DNA from: Pseudomonadota bacterium
GTDB taxonomy: Bacteria > Pseudomonadota > Gammaproteobacteria > Burkholderiales > Burkholderiaceae_C
Assembly (NCBI GenBank): GCA_023460715.1
Contig: JAEWPH010000231.1
Location: 1 to 18,508 of the forward strand
Length of the DNA: 18,508 nucleotides
Direction of reading: 5' to 3'
Positions 7,661-15,078 of the stretch are shown here, in pieces (the stretch's first letter is position 1; every line of letters begins with the position of its first letter). A program made the position numbers and the translations under genes. The notes under the pieces were generated by a model. The model was not told the origin of the DNA. It worked only from the letters and a program-made list of their open reading frames with translations, and made no database searches.

Positions 7661-8569
7661 TCACGGTGCCGGGCGCGCCGGATCCTCCGCCTGGCGAAAG
7701 GCTTCTGCCTCGGCCAGCAGCCAGGCCGCCAGCGCACGCGCCGTGGCGTTGCCCGCGGCCCGCCGGGACTGCAGCAGGTGGTAGCCGGCCGCAAGCGGCA
7801 CCTGCGCGGGCCAGGCCCGCACCAGCCGCCCTTCGCGCAGGTCGTTCTCCACCAGCACGGCATGGCCCATCGCAATGCCCAACCCCGACACGGCGGCGGA
7901 AAGCGTGGTTTCGACGTCCTGCAGCTTCATGTCTCGCTCGCCCGCGAGGCGCTCCACGCCGTGCGCGGCCAGCCACTGCGGCCACTTGCTGCTGCGCAGG
8001 CTGTCGTGCAACCAACAGAAACGGGCCAGGTCGTCGATGCGCTGCAGCCCGTCCGCGCCGACGAGCCGGGGCGCCGCGACGGGCACCAGGCTGTCATGCA
8101 TCAGCAGTTGGGCGCCCGGCCAGGCATCGTCGCCGTAATGGACCGCGAGGTCGAACCGCTCCCGGTGGAAGTCGGCGTCCCAGATCGATGTGGCGAGTTC
8201 GAGCTGCACCTCGATACGTGCCTCCCGCAGGCCCGTGCAACGCGGCAGCAGCCACCGCGCTGCGAACGAAGGCATGGACAGGATCTTGACCACCGGCCTG
8301 GCGTCTGGCCGCGACAGGCGCTGCGCACCCTGCTCCAGTTCGGCGAGCACGCGCTGCACCGTCTCCAGATAGAGCATGCCGGCCTGCGTCAGCTGCACGC
8401 GGCGGTGGCCGCGCAGGACCAGCGTCTGCTGGAGGTGCGCCTCGAGTGTCGCGATCTGCCGGCTCACGGCCGACTGTGCGCAGCCCAGGTCCCGCGCCGC
8501 CGCCGTGAAACTGCCGCAGCGCGCCAGCGCCTGGTAGGCCCGCAAGGCGGAGAGAGGAAGATCAGTCAT
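7661..8569 (-). CDS. LysR family transcriptional regulator (GcvA-like)
   Basis: 302 residues. The N-terminal winged helix-turn-helix (about residues 5-64) is clear: LRAYQALARCGSFTAAARDL, then AQSAVSRQIATLEAHL. The co-inducer domain follows from about residue 92 (VVKILSMPSFAARWLLPR), with FDLAVHYGDDAWPGAQLL typical of the GcvA-like subgroup, and a C-terminal G(L)GIAMG segment. The start is ATG at 8567-8569. The gene lies 63 nt downstream of the DJ-1/PfpI-family gene on the same strand, so the two may be co-transcribed, an arrangement in which the regulator would act on its own operon; this is inference. The effector is unknown. The protein's C-terminal end faces the DUF1501 gene. Confidence 0.9.
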   Translation of the reverse strand: MTDLPLSALRAYQALARCGSFTAAARDLGCAQSAVSRQIATLEAHLQQTLVLRGHRRVQLTQAGMLYLETVQRVLAELEQGAQRLSRPDARPVVKILSMPSFAARWLLPRCTGLREARIEVQLELATSIWDADFHRERFDLAVHYGDDAWPGAQLLMHDSLVPVAAPRLVGADGLQRIDDLARFCWLHDSLRSSKWPQWLAAHGVERLAGERDMKLQDVETTLSAAVSGLGIAMGHAVLVENDLREGRLVRAWPAQVPLAAGYHLLQSRRAAGNATARALAAWLLAEAEAFRQAEDPARPAP

Positions 8570-8632
8570 TTGCGGTGTGCCGAAAGCAGGAGGACGCCGG
8601 GCGGCGGCGCGCCGCTGCCAGATCCCCGGATG

Positions 8633-9436
8633 CTACCGGGCCGGTCGGGCCAGCAGTGCTGCGACCGCCTCGCCGAAAGGCCGGGCCGAAGCGGGGTTCT
8701 GGCCCGTGACCAGCCGGCCGTCCACCACCACGCGGCTTTCGAAAACACCGGCGTGCTCGAACACGGCACCATCGTCCTTCAGGGCAGACTCCAGCACAAA
8801 GGGCACCAGGCGGTCGTACTGACGCGACACCTCCTCGGCATGGGTGAAGGCCGTCAGCCGCCGACCCGCCAGGAATGCACGACCGTCGGACAGCTTCAGG
8901 TCGAGCAGGCCCGCCGGCCCGTGGCACACGGCGCCCACCACCCCGCCCCGTTCATAGACGGAGCGCACGATGGCCTGCAGCTCCCGGTTGCGCGCAAAGT
9001 CCCACATCGGCCCGTGCCCGCCGACCAGCACCACGGCTGCGTACTGGGAGGCATCCACCTGCGCCAACGGGAGGCTGCGGGCCAGCTTGTCGCGCTGCTC
9101 CGGCTGGATCCAGAACCAGCGATTGCCCTCGTCGCGGAGGTCGAAGCCGTCGAACGGGGGCATGCCGCCCCGGGGGCTGGCGATGTCATAGGCCAGGCCG
9201 GCTTCTGCGAATACCTGTGCGGGGTGGGTGAGCTCCGGGAACCAGAACCCAGCCACCAGGTCCGGTCCCTTCCGGTCGTGGCTGGACACCACGATCAACA
9301 CCTTCTGGCCGCTGGCTTCACGGCCTGGCGGCTGGTCGGACGATGGACCGGCAGCCGCTGCCAGGTGCGGAACCGCAACGGCTGCGAGGGCCATGGCAGC
9401 GGCCTGGACGGCCGCGCGGCGATGGATGGGTGGCAT
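8633..9436 (-). CDS. DJ-1/PfpI family protein (Hsp31-like) with signal peptide
   Basis: 267 residues. The fold is the DJ-1/PfpI class I glutamine amidotransferase-like type. The probable catalytic residues are Glu68 in GFWFPELTHP and Cys171-His172 in the nucleophile elbow AVCHGPAGL; the GGHG block (139-142) and GQNPAS (245-250) are also family-typical. Hsp31-like members act as glyoxalase III/deglycase or chaperone, but those are cytoplasmic. Here residues 1-28 (MPPIHRRAAVQAAAMALAAV, then AVPHLAAAA) look like an export signal, possibly Tat (HRRAAV), so this is probably a periplasmic variant. The start was chosen at 9436: AAGGAG lies exactly 6 nt upstream of it, whereas an ATG at 9442 abuts that sequence. 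It is followed after 63 nt by the LysR gene. Intramembrane or hydrolase roles are not suggested. Confidence 0.85.
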   Translation of the reverse strand: MPPIHRRAAVQAAAMALAAVAVPHLAAAAGPSSDQPPGREASGQKVLIVVSSHDRKGPDLVAGFWFPELTHPAQVFAEAGLAYDIASPRGGMPPFDGFDLRDEGNRWFWIQPEQRDKLARSLPLAQVDASQYAAVVLVGGHGPMWDFARNRELQAIVRSVYERGGVVGAVCHGPAGLLDLKLSDGRAFLAGRRLTAFTHAEEVSRQYDRLVPFVLESALKDDGAVFEHAGVFESRVVVDGRLVTGQNPASARPFGEAVAALLARPAR

Positions 9437-9442
9437 GGGCAT

Positions 9443-9448
9443 CTCCTT
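9443..9448 (-). promoter_or_regulatory. Ribosome binding site that decides the start of the DJ-1/PfpI-family gene
   Basis: On the minus strand AAGGAG is followed by 6 nt (which themselves begin with ATG) and then ATG at 9436. The spacing fits the second ATG and is impossible for the first, so translation should begin at 9436. Confidence 0.7.
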
Positions 9449-9599
9449 GCATGAGACAGCGCACGGCCGCTGCATGGCGCCCCCATGGCGCACGCTCCGG
9501 AGGCCGCGCTGCTGTCACCGATTGGAAGGGCGCTCGACCCGGGTGGCGATGCGCTGGCCGCAACGCACGCCATGCGCCATCCGCATGGCAGGGCTGCAG

Positions 9600-10535
9600 C
9601 TAGCCGGGAGTGGAAGCGAAGACACCGCCCAGCAGCTCGGGCAGCCGCTCTGCGCCCATGCGGAATCCGCACGCCTGCGCATGGCCGCCGCCGCCCATGC
9701 GGGTGGCCAGCACCGAGCAGTCGTAGCCGCGCTGCGAGCGCAGGCCGATCTTGACCTTGCCATCCTTGCCTACCGCCCACATCAGCGCGAAGGTGCCGGA
9801 CTGCTGGGACAGCATCTCGCCGACCAGGCTGTGGAAGGCGCCCGGGGCGTTGACCATCAGGCCCTGCTCGCCGTCGAACACCAGCGGCTGCGCGCCGCCG
9901 GCCACGTCCGCCGCCAGGTGGCGGAACTTCTCGTCCATGGCCTCGCCCCGCGCGACGAAGGCCTGCGTCTGCTCGGGCGTGAACCGGGCGATTGCGTCCC
10001 AGCGGTCGAAGTCGAAGGGCTCCATGTCCAGCGCCGCCACATAGCCCGCCGTCTGCGGATAGGCCCAGTTCCACAGGTCGCGGTCCTCGATGAAGCGCAC
10101 CAGGTCGGGCATGAGCGCCTCGGGATGGAAGAACTCCCATGCCAGCCGGGCACCGGACTTTTCCATGTCGAAGTGCACCACGCCGCAGCGGCAGGCAAAG
10201 CCGGCCAGCTGCTCGGCCGCGCTCTTGTGGTGGTCGAGCATGATGAGCTTGGCGGCGCGCTCGTCGATGGCCGAAAGCAGCTGCGGCGCAAACGAGAAGT
10301 CGAGGATGTAGACGGCGCGCCCGTCCAGCGGAGGCAGGTCGTCCAGGGACTGCACCTGTCCGTGCGACAGGCCGATGCATTCGGCCTGCCCGCCATAGAA
10401 GCGCCAGGCGGCCAGCGCCGCACCGAAGCCGTCGGCGCAGCGGCCGTGGTAGAGGATGAGCGGCTGGGGATCTTGGGCGCTGGGCGCTACCAGCAGTTGC
10501 AGCGGCAGCCGGGTTTTTGCAGGAATCGTGATCAT
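9600..10535 (-). CDS. DHH family phosphoesterase
   Basis: 311 residues from ATG at 10535. The N-terminal DHH domain shows motif I as H30-GRCA-D35-G, motif II as YILDFS (Asp79), motif III as LDHH (101-103) and motif IV as FIEDRDLW (Asp151/153). The C-terminal DHHA1 domain has the substrate-binding GGGGHAQACGF (281-291). DHH proteins are Mn-dependent phosphodiesterases and exonucleases (RecJ, NrnA, GdpP); this short stand-alone form without sensor domains resembles uncharacterised phosphohydrolases rather than RecJ. Motif I has R-C where many relatives have D-A-D, so one acidic metal ligand may be missing. The frame is open upstream to 10820, but that part is arginine-rich and reads like noncoding DNA. 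No clear Shine-Dalgarno. A divergent hypothetical gene starts 254 nt away. Confidence 0.87.
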   Translation of the reverse strand: MITIPAKTRLPLQLLVAPSAQDPQPLILYHGRCADGFGAALAAWRFYGGQAECIGLSHGQVQSLDDLPPLDGRAVYILDFSFAPQLLSAIDERAAKLIMLDHHKSAAEQLAGFACRCGVVHFDMEKSGARLAWEFFHPEALMPDLVRFIEDRDLWNWAYPQTAGYVAALDMEPFDFDRWDAIARFTPEQTQAFVARGEAMDEKFRHLAADVAGGAQPLVFDGEQGLMVNAPGAFHSLVGEMLSQQSGTFALMWAVGKDGKVKIGLRSQRGYDCSVLATRMGGGGHAQACGFRMGAERLPELLGGVFASTPG

Positions 10536-10789
10536 GGCGCCGATTGTCGGGCACCGGCACGCACGAAGGGCCTTGCTCCTACATGCATAGCGACAGGCGC
10601 AGGCGATGATGCCGGTCGCCGTGCATGCGGCTTCCGCTGCTCCTTTCCCCGCCTTCCGCCCTCCTCTTCTGCATGAAACCCGCGCCCGGTACCGCCGCCT
10701 CCCAGACCTCCCAGTCCCCGGCAGGGCCTTTGTTGCCCGGCAGCGACCTGCAGAACACAATGGACTTCCAACGACGCTGGGAGACGGCG

Positions 10790-11047
10790 ATGCCCATGGA
10801 ATTCCTGCGGAATCTGGCAAACAGCGAACACTTTCCCTTGGCCATCACGGACGAGGCCGACATCGACAAGGTGCGCGTGCTGCGCGCCGCCGGCATGGTG
10901 GAAGCCCACCTGCCCGAGGCGCCGCTGCAGCCCGCCCAGGTGGTTGCGATCACCGGTCTGGGCCGCGCCACGCTGCGGGCACAGGTGGCACGGCAGGTGA
11001 TCGAACTGCGCCGGCAGATGTTCGCGGACAAGCGCCAGCTGGCCTGA
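10790..11047 (+). CDS. Small hypothetical protein
   Basis: 85 residues from ATG at 10790, chosen because GGGAG (10779-10783) lies 6 nt upstream. Alternative in-frame ATGs at 10673 and 10760 have no ribosome binding site, and the extra residues they would add are Pro/Ser/Ala-rich. The protein is soluble and mostly helical: MPMEFLRNLANSEHFPLAI, then DEADIDKVRVLRAAGMVEAHLP, and a C-terminal part with TGLGRATLRAQVARQVIELRR that could be a small helix-turn-helix-like segment. I do not recognise the family. It is convergent with the small membrane protein gene at 11115-11384; a weak GGCGC/GCGCC hairpin lies just after the stop. Confidence 0.65.
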   Translation: MPMEFLRNLANSEHFPLAITDEADIDKVRVLRAAGMVEAHLPEAPLQPAQVVAITGLGRATLRAQVARQVIELRRQMFADKRQLA

Positions 11048-11114
11048 GGGCTGTCACGCCGCCCGCCGGCGCATCGAGGCGCCCCGCCGGTCAGCAGGGG
11101 CGATCCTCACAAAC

Positions 11115-11384
11115 TCACCGGGGAACGATCAGTTCCGGCCCACGATCGGCATCAGGCGCATGCGTCCACTTGCGCACCCCATCCTGACCCGAAGCCGCAC
11201 GCATCAACAGCACTCCGCCCAGCACGGCCTGCAGCACGGCACCGCAGCGTGTGCGCGACCGCATGGCACAAACGACCAGTCCCAGTCCGGCCAATGCTGC
11301 CGTCGTGTGTTCGAAGGGGGCGCTGGCGCGCGCGTCGTCATAGTCGATCAGTTCTTTCAAGGATTCGCGGGCGGAAACGGTCAT
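11115..11384 (-). CDS. Small membrane protein, two predicted helices
   Basis: 89 residues from ATG at 11384, with AAAGGA about 7 nt upstream. The soluble acidic N-terminus (ESLKELIDYDDARASAPFEH) is followed by two hydrophobic helices at about 27-41 and 47-63 joined by a short basic loop (RSRTRCG), then a hydrophilic tail. The arrangement resembles small YgaP/DUF2892-like membrane domains, but I cannot assign it to a family. It is divergent from the SOS-type unit; its start is 117 nt from the LexA-type operator, so a shared regulatory region is possible but unsupported. Confidence 0.65.
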   Translation of the reverse strand: MTVSARESLKELIDYDDARASAPFEHTTAALAGLGLVVCAMRSRTRCGAVLQAVLGGVLLMRAASGQDGVRKWTHAPDADRGPELIVPR

Positions 11385-11480
11385 GGGTCGGTCCTTTCAA
11401 TCAGGGGGTGGCCGAAAAAATCAGAAGGTCCAGCCTAGGAACCTGCGCCCGTGCCCCCCGCCGTCCAGGGGCGTTCCCGC

Positions 11481-11510
11481 TTGTAGGAAGTGATGAAATG
11501 ACTGTATATT
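11481..11510 (+). promoter_or_regulatory. Sigma70-type promoter of the SOS-type unit
   Basis: TTGTAG (11481-11486) and TATATT (11505-11510) are separated by 18 nt; the -10 hexamer matches the consensus at 5 of 6 positions. The LexA-type operator overlaps the -10 element, which is the normal geometry for repression. Confidence 0.6.
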
Positions 11511-11517
11511 TACACAG
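11502..11517. promoter_or_regulatory. Putative LexA operator (SOS box)
   Basis: CTGT (11502-11505), 8 nt (ATATTTAC), ACAG (11514-11517). The dyad extends by one base to ACTGT/ACAGT. It matches the CTGT-N8-ACAG LexA consensus of gamma- and beta-proteobacteria, including the A/T-rich centre. It lies 36 nt before the start codon at 11554 and covers the -10 element. I found no other match to this pattern in the window. Confidence 0.7.
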
Positions 11518-11553
11518 TATCAATTCGTCTTCGAACCTGCACAGGAGCCCGCC

Positions 11554-11865
11554 ATGGAAGCCTTGGAAGCCACCTATACCGTCGCGCTGCGCGACTTCCC
11601 GCATGCATTGCCCGAGCGCAGCCGCATCGAGGCCGAGAGCCGCTATGCCCGCGAACTGGAGCGCATCTTCCGCGGGCCCGGCGACGTCGTCATGGCACTG
11701 CGCGCCATCGGAAGCCTCGAAGACGCCGCCCCGGACGAGGTGACAGCCGAGCACCTCGAACTGCTGCGGCAGTGGAACAAGGCCAGCACGGCGGCGCGCC
11801 AGGCCGGCTTCCGCGACCTGGGCGATGCCGAGGGCGCCTATTTCGATGTGCGCATCGTCCACTGA
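11554..11865 (+). CDS. Hypothetical protein, probably SOS-regulated
   Basis: 103 residues from ATG at 11554, with AGGAG 6 nt upstream. The protein is soluble, acidic and mostly helical (ERSRIEAESRYARELERIF and TAEHLELLRQWNKASTAARQAG), with no signal peptide or membrane segment. I do not recognise the family; it is not SulA-, DinI-, UmuD- or YebG-like by eye. What makes it notable is its promoter: a LexA-type operator sits over the -10. The next gene starts 24 nt after the stop and is probably co-transcribed. A role in the DNA damage response, for example as a checkpoint or accessory factor, is inference from the operator alone. Confidence 0.72.
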   Translation: MEALEATYTVALRDFPHALPERSRIEAESRYARELERIFRGPGDVVMALRAIGSLEDAAPDEVTAEHLELLRQWNKASTAARQAGFRDLGDAEGAYFDVRIVH

Positions 11866-11889
11866 GCGCGGGCAGGAAGGCTGCAACCC

Positions 11890-12183
11890 ATGGGCTTCGA
11901 CCCGTTCTTCGCGGTAGGCCTGCTGTGCGGCGCCGTGGCGGCTGCCCTGTCGCAGGCGCGCACCGACACGCTACGGCGCTGGGCTTGCGTGGCAGGCCTG
12001 GCCGGGCAGCCTTTCTGGCTGTACGGCGCATGGAATCTTGACCAGCCTGCGCTGCTCGCCTGTGCCCTGCTGTATCTGGCGGCGTGGCTGCGCGGCGGCT
12101 GGGTGCACTGGTGGCTGCCGCGGCGAAGAGCCAACGCCAGCCCGCTGGGACTGGGCACGATCCAGATCACGCCGGGGCGCTGA
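11890..12183 (+). CDS. Small membrane protein, three predicted helices
   Basis: 97 residues from ATG at 11890; GGAAGG lies 9 nt upstream. Hydrophobic segments are at about 5-21, 31-48 and 52-68, and a basic, tryptophan-rich tail follows (WVHWWLPRRR). The LAGQPFWLYGAW motif followed by a second aromatic helix recalls short membrane proteins often encoded in phages and prophages, and the PnuC-like half-units; that resemblance is from memory. It follows the putative SOS-regulated gene after 24 nt in the same direction, so it would be induced with it. If so, a damage-induced membrane protein is a plausible reading, but nothing in the sequence shows toxicity. Confidence 0.68.
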   Translation: MGFDPFFAVGLLCGAVAAALSQARTDTLRRWACVAGLAGQPFWLYGAWNLDQPALLACALLYLAAWLRGGWVHWWLPRRRANASPLGLGTIQITPGR

Positions 12184-12288
12184 ATGCTGGTGGCCTGCGG
12201 CCCGCGTCACAGCTGCATCGGTGCTTCGCCGCCGGGCCACCCCGCAACGCAACGGCGCCGCTGCGTGGCCTCGTCAGGGCCGTAGGCG

Positions 12289-12624
12289 TTAGAGTGGCAG
12301 CCAGCGCCACCAGAAAGGGCGGCGCTCTTCGGCGGCTCCGCGCGCCTTCAGTAGCGCCACGATGTCTTCACGGCCGAACCGCTGCGCGGCCTGCAGCGGC
12401 GTCATGTCGTCGAAGTCGGACCGCAGGGTGGGACTGGCCCCGTGCTCCAGCAGGTAGCGCGCCACCGCACCATGGCCGTGCACCAGGCTGGCCACCAGCG
12501 GCGTGCAGAGCACCTCGGGGTGCTGGTAATCGGGATTCACCCCTTCCTGGATGTGGTGGCGTACCCGCGCCAGATCGCCGGTCTGCGCCGCAGCGTATAG
12601 GTCCTTCCAGTCGCCTGCCGACAT
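12289..12624 (-). CDS. Ankyrin repeat protein
   Basis: 111 residues from ATG at 12624, chosen because GGAGG lies 8 nt upstream; the frame is open further to 12708 but without a ribosome binding site. About three ankyrin repeats are visible: DWKDLYAAAQTGDLARVRHHIQ, then TPLVASLVHGHGAVARYLLEHG, then TPLQAAQRFGREDIVALLKARG. The protein ends in an unusual tryptophan-rich tail (RRPFWWRWLPL). It has no signal peptide. Short stand-alone ankyrin proteins mediate protein-protein contacts; the partner here is unknown. It is divergent from truC across 143 nt. Confidence 0.85.
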   Translation of the reverse strand: MSAGDWKDLYAAAQTGDLARVRHHIQEGVNPDYQHPEVLCTPLVASLVHGHGAVARYLLEHGASPTLRSDFDDMTPLQAAQRFGREDIVALLKARGAAEERRPFWWRWLPL

Positions 12625-12767
12625 CGGCGTCCCCTCCTTTCCTTGCGGGGTTGCTGGCCAACGGATCGGCATGCAGCACCGTTTGGCGCGATGCGATCGC
12701 CAAGCCATCCCTTGCGGTTATGCTGCGGCCCGCCTCTTGCGCGCATCCGCTTCTGCCCGTGTCTTCC

Positions 12768-13547
12768 ATGCCCCCACTGCACATTCTCTGGCGCGACGAC
12801 CACCTTGTCGCCGTGTACAAACCCGCAGGCTGGCTGGTCCACCGCACCGGGCTCGACGCAGGGGAGACGCGGTTCGTCATGCAGACCTTGCGCGATCAGA
12901 TCGGGCAGCATGTCTACCCGGTACACCGGCTGGACAAGGGCACCTGCGGCGTACTGGTGATGGCGCTGCATCCGGCCGCTGCGCGGGCGCTGTCGCTGGC
13001 GTTCGAGCAGCACAGCGTGCGCAAGCGCTACCTGGCCCTGGTGCGCGGCTGGGCGCCGGAGAGCGCCGAGGTGGACCACCCCCTGCGCCCGGACGATGCG
13101 CCGCCCGACGCGCCCGTGCAGGATGCGCACACCACGCTGCGCCGGCTGGCGCGGGCGGAGGTCGGCGCCAGTGCCGACCCGCGCTTTGCCACCACCCGCG
13201 CCTCGCTGGTGGAGGCCTTGCCCACCACCGGCCGCCGGCACCAGATCCGCAGGCACCTCAAGCACATCGCCCATCCCATCCTGGGCGACGCCACCCATGG
13301 CAAAGGGCCGCTCAACCGGTGGTGGGCGGAGCGCCTGGGCCAGCAGCGGCTGTGGCTGCATGCCTGGCACCTGAGCCTGCCGCACCCGGTGAGCGGCGAA
13401 CGATTGGAACTGGTCAGCGGGCTTCAGTTGCCCGGGCTCCAAGAAACAGGCCTTAGCCTCGGTCCGCACCCCGCCGGTGACGCGGCGCAGCCCGCGGATC
13501 TGTTGGCCTGGCACGGGCTGTGGGCCACACTGCCCTGGATGGCCTGA
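12768..13547 (+). CDS. truC: tRNA pseudouridine(65) synthase TruC
   Basis: 259 residues, the usual length of TruC, which converts U65 of certain tRNAs to pseudouridine. It is an RluA-family synthase without an S4 domain: LHILWRDDHLVAVYKPAGWLVHR at the N-terminus, the catalytic loop HRLDKGTCGVL with Asp56, and the C-terminal TTGRRHQIRRHLKHIAHPILGD block. The stand-alone domain organisation and the start of the protein favour TruC over RluA, RluC or RluD. ATG at 12768 is used; a GTG at 12759 would add three residues, and neither has a Shine-Dalgarno. GGTTATGCT at about 12717 may hold a -10 element. It is divergent from the ankyrin gene and followed by a 230-nt gap before the mgtC-family gene. 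Confidence 0.87.
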   Translation: MPPLHILWRDDHLVAVYKPAGWLVHRTGLDAGETRFVMQTLRDQIGQHVYPVHRLDKGTCGVLVMALHPAAARALSLAFEQHSVRKRYLALVRGWAPESAEVDHPLRPDDAPPDAPVQDAHTTLRRLARAEVGASADPRFATTRASLVEALPTTGRRHQIRRHLKHIAHPILGDATHGKGPLNRWWAERLGQQRLWLHAWHLSLPHPVSGERLELVSGLQLPGLQETGLSLGPHPAGDAAQPADLLAWHGLWATLPWMA

Positions 13548-13715
13548 TCCCCGCATCTGTCGGACGCAGCCTACTTCCGGTCGCGCCGCGCGGCGCTGTC
13601 CGGCCAGCATCGGCAGCGTCACAGTGGCGCATCGCGCGCAGCACGTCTGCCTGTTGGCACAGGCTTGGCTCGCTCCGACGCGGCGCATCTCCGCTTGCCC
13701 CACACATTGACGACC

Positions 13716-13781
13716 ATGGCCCACCACATCGATATCCTCCTCAAGCGCCGCGCCGCACTGGCCTGGAGGGCCGTGCCATGA
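13716..13781 (+). CDS. Possible 21-residue leader peptide coupled to the mgtC-family gene
   Basis: ATG at 13716 opens a 21-codon frame, MAHHIDILLKRRAALAWRAV plus P, whose TGA overlaps the ATG of the next gene (ATGA at 13778-13781). Such an overlap often marks translational coupling. No Shine-Dalgarno precedes it, and the downstream gene has its own (GGAGGG), so this may be chance. A TTGACG at 13708 could be a -35 element, which would put the transcript start inside this frame and argue against translation. Confidence 0.25.
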   Translation: MAHHIDILLKRRAALAWRAVP

Positions 13782-14338
13782 GCGCGTGGTGGGACAGCAT
13801 GGCCGGCACGGTGTCGGCGGAGTTCTCCGACGTGCCCGACCTGGAGCAGTTCACCCGCATCGTGCTGCGGCTGGCGATTGCTGCGCTGCTGGGCGGCCTG
13901 CTGGGCCTGGAGCGCGAGCACAAGGGCAAGGCGGCCGGCGTGCGCACCCACATGCTGGTGAGCATGGGCGCGGCGATGTTCGTGCTGGCGGCGCAGCAGG
14001 CCGGCATCTCGGCCGGCGACAACAGCCGCGTACTGCAGGGCATCATCGCGGGCGTAGGCTTCCTCGGTGCAGGCACCATCCTGAAAGGCGATGCCGAAAA
14101 CCAGGTCAAGGGCCTGACCACGGCCGCCGGCATCTGGCTCACGGCGGCCATCGGCGTAGCCGCCGGGCTGGGGCTGGAGACCACGGCCGTGCTGGCTACC
14201 GGACTGGCCCTGGTGATCTTCTGGGCCGTGCCCCTGGTGCAGACGCTGTTCGACCGGCCGGCGGCGCGGCGTGCGCAGACGGTGCCGTCCACGCCCGACC
14301 GCTCCCGCGACCGGTCGGACGACGAAGCGCCGTACTGA
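13778..14338 (+). CDS. MgtC/SapB family membrane protein
   Basis: 186 residues from ATG at 13778, with GGAGGG (13765-13770) 7 nt upstream. The MgtC/SapB N-terminal membrane domain is clear: TRIVLRLAIAALLGGLLGLEREHKGKAAGVRTHMLV, then QGIIAGVGFLGAGTILKG and VKGLTTAAGIWLTAAIGVAAG, about five helices in all. MgtC-family inner-membrane proteins are linked to survival at low magnesium and modulation of the ATP synthase in Salmonella; SapB-like members such as this one, lacking the long C-terminal domain, are uncharacterised. The last 30 residues are hydrophilic and arginine/aspartate-rich. No proline- or Mg-sensing leader like that of Salmonella mgtC is evident, though a 21-codon frame overlaps the start. 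It is convergent with soxR. Confidence 0.9.
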   Translation: MSAWWDSMAGTVSAEFSDVPDLEQFTRIVLRLAIAALLGGLLGLEREHKGKAAGVRTHMLVSMGAAMFVLAAQQAGISAGDNSRVLQGIIAGVGFLGAGTILKGDAENQVKGLTTAAGIWLTAAIGVAAGLGLETTAVLATGLALVIFWAVPLVQTLFDRPAARRAQTVPSTPDRSRDRSDDEAPY

Positions 14339-14398
14339 CGCCGCACGGCGGCGGGCCTCCTGGTTCAGCGCCCGGGTCCGGGGAGCACAACCCAGCAG

Positions 14399-14998
14399 TT
14401 AGCCTTTGCCGGCACGCTTGCGCGGCGCCCTGATGCGTGGCTGGGGCCAGATCCATTCCGGCCGCTGCGCAGCCTGCGGCTCGGGCGCCGCCGTGGCCAC
14501 CGCACCGGCCGCTGCTTCTTCGAAATGCGGTCCCGGTCCCGACTCGGCCAGCTTGTCCTGGGCGTTGCGCAGCGGGCAGTCCTTCAGCGACAGGCAGCCA
14601 CAGCCGATGCAGCCATCGAGCTGATCGCGCAGCTGCTCCAGGATGCGGATGCGCTCCTCCAGGTCGTCCTTCCATCGCGCCGACATGCGGCGCCAGTCGG
14701 CCGCCGTCGGCGTGCGCCCCTGGGGCAGGGCCTGCAGCGCCTGCGCGATCCCCGCCAGCGGCACGCCCATGCGCTGCGCCACCTTGATCACTGCCACCCG
14801 GCGCAGGATGGAGCGCGGATAGCGGCGCTGGTTGCCGGCATTGCGCACCGCGGCGATGAGCCCCTTCGACTCGTAGAAATGCAGCGCCGACACGGCCAGG
14901 CCGCTGCGCGCGGCCACCTCGCCCACGGTCAGTTCGGCAGGCGCGCTGGCGGCGGCAGGGGACGGATCGGCAGCGGTAGAGGTGTGGGGAGCAGGCAT
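14399..14998 (-). CDS. soxR: Redox-sensitive transcriptional activator SoxR
   Basis: 199 residues. MerR-type DNA-binding domain at about 23-90 ([39 protein letters not shown]), a dimerisation helix ([20 protein letters not shown]), and the [2Fe-2S] cluster motif C-x2-C-x-C-x5-C at Cys130, 133, 135 and 141. This motif identifies SoxR, which activates its targets when the cluster is oxidised by redox-cycling compounds. The protein is longer than the usual 150 or so residues: about 22 extra at the N-terminus and a C-terminal tail of about 50 residues rich in alanine and proline, ending in basic RKRAGKG. ATG at 14998 was chosen; the frame stays open to 15088, but that would run into the SoxR box. 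It is divergent from the RidA-like gene. Confidence 0.92.
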   Translation of the reverse strand: MPAPHTSTAADPSPAAASAPAELTVGEVAARSGLAVSALHFYESKGLIAAVRNAGNQRRYPRSILRRVAVIKVAQRMGVPLAGIAQALQALPQGRTPTAADWRRMSARWKDDLEERIRILEQLRDQLDGCIGCGCLSLKDCPLRNAQDKLAESGPGPHFEEAAAGAVATAAPEPQAAQRPEWIWPQPRIRAPRKRAGKG

Positions 14999-15078
14999 GC
15001 GCGGCAAGGAATCAAAAAAACGCGGAAGCGGAACGCCGACAGCGCACAACAGCGCTGGCAGTGAGGGCCGGAACAGGC

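Noticed and set aside
10536..10820. N-terminal extension of the DHH protein frame
   Set aside because: Arg/Cys/Ala-rich with no domain, and it would overlap the divergent hypothetical gene with the better ribosome binding site.
10790..11384. Toxin-antitoxin pair made of the small hypothetical and the small membrane protein
   Set aside because: The two genes are convergent, not an operon, and neither resembles a known toxin or antitoxin.
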